Positions 55,391 to 64,000 of a DNA stretch of 64,000 bases are shown in pieces; position 1 is the first letter of the stretch; every line of letters starts with the position of its first letter. The notes beneath the pieces were generated by a model. That model saw nothing but the letters and a program-made list of their open reading frames with translations, was not told where the DNA came from and did no database searches. The position numbers and the translations under genes were made by a program. Origin of the DNA: Dolomedes plantarius (taxonomy: Eukaryota; Arthropoda; Arachnida; Araneae; Dolomedidae); contig OU015490.1 in NCBI GenBank assembly GCA_907164885.2, positions 212,950,844 to 213,014,843 on the forward strand, written 5' to 3'.

Positions 55391-56159
55391 CTATCTGAAA
55401 ACGCGCACTGTGCTACGGAGTACATTCAAATTAAATACAACGGTCAATGTATGCAATTAAGGCCAAAAATATGTATAAATATATTTATAATAAATACAAC
55501 TATCAATGTATGCAATTGATGTAAAAATACGAAAAAAATATATTTATAAAAATCGTGACGAATATTTTTATAGACAAAATAATGTAGTAGAAAATATTAA
55601 AATTAAATCTAATAGAACATACTAAAGAATATAGTACAGTTAATATCGTACTGTTTGAGTAATATTTCTTTTACTGTATGTTAATATTTTTTTGGATAAT
55701 GTCCAATCGTCTGCCACATTAGCAACAAAAAAAAATGTCTATTTCATTGTTATGCACGTGACGCAAAGTTAAAAGAAAAGAAATCACGTGATCAGCATTT
55801 AATAAATTAAATTCTAAAACTTAATCTTTAAAATTTCACTAAAAATCAGAAAATGGGGGTAAAGATTGAAAAAAATAATTCATTTTAAAAGAATTTTTAT
55901 GATATTTCTCGCGATATAAATTTAATAACCCTCAAATTATTTTAAATGCAAACTTTAAAGAATATTACAAAACTAGCTTAAAAATTTAATTTAAAAAATC
56001 TAAGAAGAATTTTTCAAAAATCTCTCTTAGTACACCTGTACACTATAAGAAGAATCGCCTTTCAAAATTTCAGCTTTTTATGTCCAGCGGTTTGGTCTGT
56101 GCGTTATCTGTCAGTAATGCAGTCAGTCAGTCAGTTACGGTACTGTTTTATATATATAG
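55391..56159 (-). mobile_element. Non-autonomous Helitron (copy 3), minus orientation
   Basis: On the minus strand it begins near 56159 (TATATATAAAACAGTACCG) and ends GTTTTCAGATAG at 55391 (CTAG eroded to ATAG). The hairpin is GTACTCCGTAGCACAGTGC (stem with one G-T pair). Colinear with copies 1 and 2. It lacks the pogo-type insertion of copy 1, supplying a second empty site at about 55645. Confidence 0.82.
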
Positions 56160-56208
56160 TTACTGTCGGATAGCAGAAGTTCTATCCAACATTTGGCTAT
56201 TTGACATA

Positions 56209-56458
56209 TGAGGCGTTGAAAGGCAAAGTGGTGTAAGTCACATTTTCAACTTTTTTCATTTGGAGGGCAAATATGTAATATTCATGTTCAATTTATAGTG
56301 GAATTGTAAATAGTTATTATTTGCAATTTTGTAATAATTGTTATGAATTATAATTTGTTCAATTTATGGTGGATTTTTTTGTATTTTTTGCATTTAAACT
56401 CTTTTGACTTACACCACTTGACTTACTGACTTACACCACTTTGCCTTTCACCGCCTCA
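56209..56458. mobile_element. 250 bp MITE, TA target
   Basis: TA at 56207-56208 and 56459-56460. Ends TGAGGCGTTGAAAGGCAAAG (left) and TGAGGCGGTGAAAGGCAAAG (right, complement), both continuing TGGTGTAAGTCA. ACTTACACCACTT is duplicated inside the right end. AT-rich centre, no coding. Confidence 0.85.
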
Positions 56459-56464
56459 TATAGT

Positions 56465-57022
56465 AAAGGGTAATATAGGAGTGACTATTATTAAAAAGGT
56501 GAAACGTCTATCCTTGTTTCATCGGCTCCACCTTTAGTGTGTTCCTTCTCATGTTGACATCGAGGGCGATGGGATCGCAGACTCCCTGTCGAAAGCGGGT
56601 TCTTGTGAAGCATCGGTGCCTTATGCGTCTCTCACCTATATGGAGCTTTTTTCCAGAACTAAATGCAAAAATAAAAACCACTTGCCTCGTGCCACCGACG
56701 CATCACTGGTATTAGAGTGATCGTCCGGGTGGATCTTTGGCACTTAGTTGTAACAGGCAAGATCTAACCATTCTTATTCGCTTTTTCAGTGGGCATCATG
56801 GATCTTTGACATATTATGAGGGTTCTAAGGGTTTTGAAGTCTGCTCCAAGTGTTATGCTGATGGGCTTCCCCTGAACATATTCTTGCTTGTTTGGGGCTC
56901 TCCATGAGGGATCTAGCTGCCAATCCATTAATAGTTCTGGATTTCTTTACCGTGTACAATGTCATGGACGTCATATAGCCCTGCTAGCCATCGGGGATAT
57001 ACAACAACAACAACAACAAAAA
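56465..57022 (+). mobile_element. LINE 3' end with (CAA)n tail
   Basis: A 5'-truncated non-LTR element that ends at a (CAA)n tail (57001-57022). The 5' junction and target duplication are not visible; the stretch begins just after the MITE. Confidence 0.75.
56480..56985 (+). pseudogene. LINE ORF2 C-terminus (RNase H end)
   Basis: Frame: IIKKVKRLSLFHRLHL, stop, then CVPSHVDIEGDGIADSLSKA, which is the RNase H signature (PSH.. I.GN..AD.L.K), followed by GSCEASVPYASLTYMELFSR. A C-terminal region in other frames holds GFEVCSKCYADGLPLNIL-like sequence (shifted) and SMRDLAANPLIVLDFF. It resembles the end of jockey/I-group polyproteins. It belongs to a different family from the LINE at 36940, which ends GGAAATAAA. 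Confidence 0.75.
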
Positions 57023-57870
57023 CTGTAAAGGTTTAATCTGGTATCGTGTTCTTGAAATTTTATCTCATTCAGCTAGTTAGTTTATATATTAAAAAAAACA
57101 ATATTGTATACTTAAATATATAAACAAAATCGGTAATTTAGTCTCTCCATTCGAAGTAAGACTTGTTGTCTACAAGTAAGAATTTGCAAGAAAACATAGG
57201 ATAAAGTTCAATGACACTTATTTGCTGGCAACAGTTAACATACTTACACAGGAGTAGGACAAAAGAACACCTAGGCTTCCGTTCATGAATAGATTTTATA
57301 CAATGTTTTACACTATCGCCATACGACGTATGGCAATAATATTAAATACGTATTTCAGACAGTACGTATTAAATAATACGTATCTGAATAACGTAATCTT
57401 CAACGTATTATTGAAAAGTATTTGAAGAACATTTTTGAGAAAGACGAAGTTGTGTATAAAAACGCTAAAGTATTGAAATTCTTAAACGAAATTTAACAAA
57501 GACGCTAGAAAAGGCAATGGAAAGATATTCGTTTCATGAGAGTAGGGTTACTGGTCTTTCAAGGAAACCTTTTAAGCTCAACACATCCGAGAAATGCATT
57601 TAATTAAACGGACAGGTATTGGGCATACAAAAATATAGCTGTTTAAAATGGAGCTAGAGTGTTTCACGTAATATGCATTTTAGGTTTTAAAAGCAAATTA
57701 ATGTCCTAAAATAATGTGGTTCATTTATTTTATTTTACCTTCTCTCTAAAACTTTAGTTTCTTTACACCTACAATGAATAGTCATGTAGACTCACCAGTA
57801 ATAACATAGTAACATTAAACTACCCACAATGAATTTTGTATAGAATTTTTTGTATGTTTTGTCCACTCGG
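57023..57870. other. Non-coding stretch
   Basis: AT-rich. A short inverted stretch TACGTATT/AATACGTA recurs at 57340-57390. No gene seen. Confidence 0.35.
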
Positions 57871-57908
<38 letters not shown>

Positions 57909-57911
<3 letters not shown>

Positions 57912-58040
57912 GTGTCCATAATTAAAGTCCCACATTCGAAAAGGCTGCAATAAAAGAACCACTGGTCGAATGACTTCAAATTTGAACTGAATATACTGGA
58001 AGAAGGGGGAAACGATTTGGCATAATAAAAAATTTTCTAT
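57909..58040 (+). mobile_element. Left end of a mariner-type element, truncated
   Basis: After (TA)n (57873-57908) the sequence GGGTGTCCATAATTAAAGTC, then ACTGGTCGAATGACTTCAAA, has the style of a Tc1/mariner terminus. It runs into another microsatellite at 58041 and no matching right end is found. Weakly supported. Confidence 0.4.
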
Positions 58041-58044
58041 ATGC

Positions 58045-58098
<54 letters not shown>
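58041..58098. repeat. (TA)n(TG)n microsatellite
   Basis: Perfect or nearly perfect dinucleotide tract, giving repetitive Thr-His/Tyr-Ile frames that are not genes. Confidence 0.95.
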
Positions 58099-58730
<632 letters not shown>

Positions 58731-60880
58731 ATTTTTAGTGCTATATTCCACTAAAAAATGTGACAAAACTTTTCACAAGAATTTTTTTTAAAAAGATTTT
58801 CTTGAAATTATCATATACCTTAATAAGTAAAAAAATGGACATCTGAATTCATTTATGTGTGCCTTTATTAAAATGCACTGTATCTATTAATAATCGTCTT
58901 TGTCAGTATCAGTCTATATTCATTATGCAGTCAAGGATGCATATGTAGAAATTTTGATTCTGATTTATTTACTAGGTAGATTTATCTAGGAAAAGATAAA
59001 TGGTTGGGTCTGAAGGCATTAAATTCAATATGAAAAGTAAATAACTAATATCTACCACGAAAAGAAATTTAAAGTTTACAGTATATTATAGCTTATCAAG
59101 TACGACATTTAAAATTTGAGGAATGATATCTCTACTCCGCATTATAACAGCTAATTTACATTACAGTAGGAAAATATTTGCTCTAAAACGTCAATTTGAT
59201 TAACATATATTTCAACTAAGTATTAATTAAATATGATTTAGTTAATTAATACAATGCAAATAAATTTAAGTTTTAGGCAGCATAACATCACTCAATTATT
59301 TAACGTAAGTATAAATATTTTCCAAGATTTAAATTCCATTTATGAAGAAATTTATTTAACATATTTCTAAAGTGTTATATTACATTTATAATACACTGAT
59401 ACGCATTTTTGAGAATTTAAGTAACTAAAGTAGCATTTACATCAGTATGTGTCATAAAATATACAATCCATACATTTAAATTATTAAATAAATATGCTTT
59501 AGTATTCATTTATATGTGTTTTCAAAATGTGTCTGTATATATTAATATATGCTTTTGTAAAAATGATCCTGTATTTATTCATATTCGGCTTTGTCAATAA
59601 TCGTTCGTATTCATTATGCAGTCACACTACATCTTAGACCGCAACCAAAGAGTCAACTTTATAATAGAGTCAGTCACGACTTTCAACACTGGAAGTAGTG
59701 TTTCAATGCTCTTATCTTTTATCCTTTTTGAATCAAAATAATACTTTCCTACAACACGCCTCGGAGGTATTTTATTTGATTAACGTTCATAGAACTTCTA
59801 AAAGAGAAGATATACAGAAATTGCGGAATTTTCTTTTCCATGTCTACTACATTTTTCTCAACTTCCAATCACGTAATTTCTGAATAAGGAGGCACCGCAT
59901 AAGATAATTTTATATTTAACATTGTTAAACTGCATAATGTTCAGTTAGCGGCAGAATGGACACACACATTTTTAAGACCACTGGGGAAGAGTTTCTTATC
60001 CCGTGCCTCTTGGTGCTATTTACTCAGAATAATGCAACCCACCTAAGCGAAGCTATTTTTTCGGATTCACTTAGGTTAAAAAAAAGAAACAAGCAAAATA
60101 GAATTTTATAACTTAGTAGAAGGCCAGGTTTTGAAGAAATAATTATGGAAGGGATTTTGGGTATTCTCAATTGCATCTGCAATTAAAAAAAAATCGAGAT
60201 CCCCAAAAATGCAATACTTAGTAAAAATATCCACAAAAAACATTTCCCTTTTTTTTAAACAATCACAATAGTGGGGAAAAGTAATTGTTTAAAAAGTATC
60301 TAAATTTCCGTATAACTGAAAAATTGCTGTGAATGAAAATAAAAAAGATTAAAACAACAAAAATTTCAAATTTATCCCCCCAATTTAAATTTAAAAAAAA
60401 TAAAATTACCAAACAAAAACCGTGGTAAAAATGCAATACATGATAAAATTTCGTGATATTTCATAATTATTTACAATTTTATAAAACCCAGAGAAAGAAA
60501 CATATTTTTTTTAATTACATATTTTCCTAATCGGGATCATCTAAATCATTTTCTTTGAAGAGGTATTTCGACATCCTTTTTAAAATAGCTACTATGCATT
60601 AAATTTTCATTATCCTTAGTGACACGAATAAGAAACTCGCATCAAACCACAGTTAAAATCATCTCAACAGAAATGAATGAGAATATACCATACTGAAGTA
60701 TTTATCAGTCCAAAAAAATCACCAAATTTTCCTGTACAGGATATGGGACTTCTCCCGAGCACTGGTAAGGGAGTGTTGAGGGTTAGGGCGGTGCAGGAAT
60801 TGGCAACGTTGCGGTCGGATTTTGTAGTTATAAGTAGACACCATGAGTTGATCCGGTGCAAAAAAAATATTTATCATTGC
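58731..60880. other. Long AT-rich stretch, no gene
   Basis: About 2.1 kb with no recognised gene. Bases about 58855-58940 recur in diverged form at 59512-59625 (TTTGTCA, TATTCATTATGCAGTCA). The open frame at 60677-60895 has a plausible composition but no motif I can name. Confidence 0.4.
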
Positions 60881-60881
60881 C

Positions 60882-61520
60882 ATGGCGTTTTTTAAACACA
60901 ATGATTCTGTAAACGCGGTCTGTAGTTGGTGCAAATGATTCCGTTTATGCAGGGCCGCCCCGAGGGGGCGGGGGGGGGCAACTGGGGCACTGTGCCCCAG
61001 GCCCCCAACTGCCGGAGGGGCCCCCAAAAACTTTTAAAAAATTACTTATTAGATTTCCTAAGAAAGAAAATTCTGAAACTTGCACCGTACTTCAAAATTC
61101 AAAATAATCTCCTGAAAAAAAGGGCTCCCCCCAAAAAATTAAAAAAAAAATTATTCGATTAATCAGATTTCTTGGGGCCCCCAACAGAAGTTTGCCCCAG
61201 GCCCCGTAAAGTCTCTGGGAGGCCCTGTGTGTATGATCTAGAAACAATCCAGTTGTGGTTCTCAAACGTGAGTGCAAGTGGGTCTGCATTACCAAAGAAA
61301 GCAAGTGCTGTTCCTCGAATCATTAAAACACATGAATATGTGGAAAGAGTACGTGAGTCGGCTATTCGTGAAGAAGATGCCACCATTCCCACAGAGATCA
61401 CCAATATAATGACGGAAAAAAATAGAGAACGGTTTCTGCAGTACATCGCAAATAATGGACGCCACCGGAATGATTATAGTTCCGAATCCCAGCGTTTATT
61501 TAAAATAAAAAAAATAAATA
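60882..61520 (+). pseudogene. Tc1/mariner-group transposase, N- and C-ends only
   Basis: ATG at 60882: MAFFKHNDSVNAVCSWCK, then the hAT-type MITE, then DLETIQLWFSNVSASGSALP and PRIIKTHEYVERVRESAIR. This is the helix-turn-helix plus linker typical of an arthropod Tc1/mariner-group family (TIQLW, GSAL.KK, RT.E.VERVRE). The frame then passes directly to NRERFLQYIANNGRHRND, which looks like the family's C-terminal end, so the catalytic core is deleted at about 61385-61420. A stop also lies at 60936. It is followed by an A-rich run. The assignment is from recalled motif style. Confidence 0.55.
60950..61227. mobile_element. hAT-type MITE, GC-rich ends
   Basis: Ends CAGGGCCGCCCCGAGG (left) and CAGGGCCTCCCAGAGA (right, complement). 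Inside each end is GGGGC..TG.GCCCC-rich sequence. Flanks CGTTTATG (60942-60949) and TGTGTATG (61228-61235) are an imperfect 8 bp duplication (6 of 8 match). 278 bases, no transposase. It interrupts the transposase remnant. Confidence 0.75.
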
Positions 61521-61569
61521 AAAAAAATAAAATAAAATAAAATAAAATTGTAGGTACTTTTTAAATAAG

Positions 61570-61866
61570 TGGTTTTGAATAAAGTGGTTTTTCCCCAGCA
61601 CACACCAACACTTCATCGCTATTTTTAATGGTTTTAAAGTGGTTCTGACGAATATATGAATGCCCGTGATGTTAGTACTCCATGGAAGCTACAAGAGGAC
61701 ACTGCTAACTCCTTTACGTAAAAATTACTGTTTGAGAAAAACGAATTTGAAGATTGGAGTAAAGTGGTTTTTCCCCCTGCACACCGAAATTTTATCGCTA
61801 TTTTTAACGGCTTTAAAGTGGTTCAACCCCAAATATGAATGCACGTAGTATGTAGTACTCCTTGAA
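61570..61866 (+). repeat. ~110 bp diverged tandem pair
   Basis: Bases 61577-61685 and 61756-61866 share TAAAGTGGTTTTTCCCC, GCACAC, ATCGCTATTTTTAA, TTTAAAGTGGTTC, AATATGAATGC and GTAGTACTCC in order, about 180 bases apart. Confidence 0.75.
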
Positions 61867-61878
61867 ATAAACAAATAA

Positions 61879-62399
<521 letters not shown>

Positions 62400-62567
62400 A
62401 TGGTATCGACTTTTATATATCTTTTTAGGCTATCATATCCTATTAAAATTCAAAATCTTTTAAACATATCATAAGTGAATAGATATATGAACAATTTATA
62501 TTAATTTTTCTCTCACAAAATGGTTGTTACATACATGCAGGATATGTTAATTTTTTTTAAAAACTCA
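62400..62567 (-). repeat. Dispersed repeat, inverted copy of 21.6-21.8 kb
   Basis: Aligns as complement to 21560-21780 and continues beyond the Helitron at 63397-63470. Described at the first copy. Confidence 0.7.
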
Positions 62568-63396
62568 TCTATATAAATAAAACAGGTTCGTGACTAACAG
62601 ATAAAGCACAGCACAAAACGTTGAACCTAAAGGACTGATATTTTGCATACCGATTCTTCTTATACAGTAGGGATGCACTAAGAAAATTTTTGAAAAATTC
62701 TTCTTAGATTTTTTTAAATGCAATTTTTAAGCTATTTTTGAAACATTTTTTTTAAGTTTACATTTAAAATAATAATCTGAGAAAGATCACGAGAAAGATC
62801 ATAAAGATTTCTTTAAAAGGAAATTTTTTTCAAATCTTTACCTCCATTTTTTGATTTTTGGTGAATAATTAAATATAAATGTTTAGAATTTAATTTATTA
62901 AATACTGATCACGAGATTTCTTTTCTTTTTGGGATACATAAAATAAATTTTAACGCCAAGTCCCTAACAACGAAACAAATTGACAAAAAATATTAAAATA
63001 CAGTAAAAGATAAAATTTAACCACTAGGCTAATTGAGGTGGAAGTTTTTTAAGAATTTAATTCAAATTAGTAAGTTTTATGGATATTAAATTAAACCTAT
63101 TTATAAAACTGCAATTCCCCCACAAAGTATGCTTCGCCATGACCATAAATAAGTCTCAAGGCCAAACTGTAAAATACGGTAGCGTAGATGTAAGAGAAAA
63201 TTGTTTCTCCCACTGCCAGTTTTACGTATCTTTTTCACGCGTAATTTCGCGGACGAGCCTGGTAATATTAGTTCTACCAAATGAATACACAAAATAAAAC
63301 TATTTGTAAGGAAATCTTCTAAAAAGCAATTTCATTATTTTTTCATTGAAATTATCCTAAAATATACTCAGTATTGAAGCACGGGTATTCAGCTAG
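62568..63396 (+). mobile_element. Helitron (copy 4) with helicase remnant
   Basis: Starts TCTATATAAATAAAACAGG and ends GGGTATTCAGCTAG, inserted between A (62567) and T (63397), the canonical Helitron target. The 5' ~350 bases match copies 1-3 (TAAAGGACTGATATTTTGCAT, split: TAAAGGACTGA, TTTTGCAT; GATTCTTCTTATA). Near the 3' end it holds the last part of a Helitron helicase, linking the non-autonomous copies to a Rep/helicase parent. The 3' hairpin is degraded. Confidence 0.88.
63103..63297 (+). pseudogene. Helitron Pif1-like helicase, C-terminal fragment
   Basis: Frame: KLQFPHKVCFAMTINKSQGQ, then TVKYGSVDVRENCFSHCQFY and VSFSRVISRTSLVILVLPNE, ending TAA at 63297. These are the last helicase motifs (V/VI: F..TINK.QGQT ... 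D.R..CFSHGQ.YV..SRV) of the Rep/helicase protein. The family usually has Gly in the FSHGQ motif where this copy has Cys. The N-terminal Rep, the Walker motifs and most of the helicase are absent. The open frame upstream (63079) has no homologous motif. Position just inside the 3' terminus matches autonomous Helitrons. Confidence 0.85.
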
Positions 63397-63683
63397 TTGT
63401 ACCATGAAACTTTTTTTCAGTCATCTTATACTCACCGTTTCGTTAATAATAACTCGAAGAAGTGGCAAACCAGAATTGTAGTCATGATAGAAAAATGCAT
63501 GTCCTGCAATCTTTAACAAATTTTGTCTTTAGTCTGTTAGTTTCATAGAATTTATTTGAATTAGACGAATCATATAAAAAAATGGGGGGTTTAAACTGCA
63601 AGGATGTCAAAACAAATTGTTGATAAATATTCTCTTTGGTGTATTTTACTGCAACTATTAACATTTGTGATTTTGTATATAAC
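63397..63683. other. Spacer between Helitron and Tc1 element
   Basis: The first ~75 bases continue the dispersed repeat of 62400-62567. The rest has no recognised feature. Confidence 0.4.
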
Positions 63684-63685
63684 TA

Positions 63686-64000
63686 CACTGCTGGCCACTG
63701 TAAATGGCCCTGAAGGAAACATGCAAATAACATGAAATTTACAACATGCATTAGCGGAGGTGAGATATGCAAATGATTAGAATTTCAGCGCAGACGCTCA
63801 TCACGAGCGCCTGTGGCGCCACTTCAAAGAGCTATTTAAGGCTTGGAGATTTCGACGATTTCAAGTTCGGCAATTGTGTTTTTCTTGTGGTTTTTAAAAA
63901 AAAACGATCAATTATGCCTCGTGGAAAACAGCGATCATCTTTTGACCAAGTATCCGAGTTCGACAGAGGAAGGATAGTGGCCTACCGAGATTGTGGGTTA
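63686..64000 (+). mobile_element. Tc1-type element, 5' part, runs off the window
   Basis: TA at 63684-63685, then the terminus CACTGCTGGCCACTGTAAAT. A TATA-like CTATTTAAGG at about 63830 lies upstream of a transposase start. The right end is beyond the window. Confidence 0.75.
63914..64000 (+). CDS. Tc1-type transposase, N-terminus (partial)
   Basis: ATG at 63914 opens 29 codons to the window edge: MPRGKQRSSFDQVSEFDRGR then IVAYRDCGL, with no stop. This is the start of the N-terminal helix-turn-helix of a Tc1-type transposase family common in arthropods (F-D-Q-x-S/T-E-F-x-R-G-R-I-V). The protein binds the inverted ends of its own element and catalyses cut-and-paste into TA. The leader of about 230 bases between the terminus and the ATG, with a TATA-like motif, fits a complete 5' half. 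It is the only transposase in the window with no lesion seen, though only about 29 of a usual ~340 residues are visible. Confidence 0.7.
   Translation, partial: MPRGKQRSSFDQVSEFDRGRIVAYRDCGL

Noticed and set aside
60677..60895. 72-residue open frame as a host exon
   Set aside because: No recognisable motif or splice context, and its end overlaps the transposase remnant in another frame.

Overview
The window is an AT-rich stretch of nuclear DNA from an animal, most likely an arthropod. The styles of Tc1/mariner, pogo/Tigger, piggyBac, Helitron, Penelope-like and Ty3/gypsy protein fragments, and the tRNA-headed SINEs, suggest an arachnid such as a spider. That placement is an inference from recalled family resemblance. 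I found no convincing host protein gene, tRNA or rRNA. What can be read is a mosaic of transposable elements (TEs), satellite or tandem repeats and (TA)n microsatellites. Nearly every coding stretch is a broken transposase or polymerase.

Layout. 0-3.3 kb: satellite-like units, a tRNA-headed SINE, a decayed LINE ORF1, and a repeat that recurs at 46.6-47.3 kb. 3.8-5.2 kb: a Penelope-like reverse transcriptase broken by one in-frame stop. 5.2-6.8 kb: a reversed Helitron with a pogo-type element inside it. 7.7-8.4 kb: a foldback element. 10-21.4 kb: a degenerate array of kb-scale repeats used as a landing pad, holding a Helitron, two mariner-type deletion derivatives, and a 4.5 kb hAT-like element that itself carries a mariner-type MITE and a deleted piggyBac. 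22-26 kb: two SINEs, then a mariner split by an 837 bp solo LTR, then a palindrome around (TA)n. 26.9-27.5 kb: a pogo-type MITE. 27.6-33.8 kb: a complete but inactivated Ty3/gypsy retrotransposon whose 5' LTR carries a Harbinger-type MITE. 34.3-36.1 kb: a pogo/Tigger deletion derivative. 36.9-37.6 kb: a LINE 3' end with a 16 bp target-site duplication (TSD). 39.9-41.7 kb: a full-length mariner inserted in a SINE. 42.9-46.5 kb: a ~174 bp satellite interrupted by a 1.44 kb solo LTR. 47.8-50.4 kb: a second piggyBac with its transposase in pieces. 50.4-53.3 kb: unassigned sequence, including a GC-richer part with inverted CCAAT motifs. 53.3-55.3 kb: microsatellites and a ~0.7 kb tandem duplication. 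55.4-57.0 kb: a Helitron, a MITE and a LINE 3' end. 58-62 kb: long (TA)n tracts and a transposase remnant interrupted by a hAT-type MITE. 62.6-63.4 kb: a Helitron that keeps the end of its helicase. 63.7 kb to the edge: the 5' end of a Tc1 element whose coding start is intact as far as it is visible.

Many insertions can be dated relative to one another because the window also holds an empty-site copy of the target: the pogo-type element in the Helitron, the solo LTR in the mariner, the MITE in the LTR, the hAT in the array, and the 62.6 kb Helitron. These internal filled/empty pairs are the strongest evidence here, and they fix element boundaries to the base. Coordinates of degenerate repeats without such pairs are approximate.
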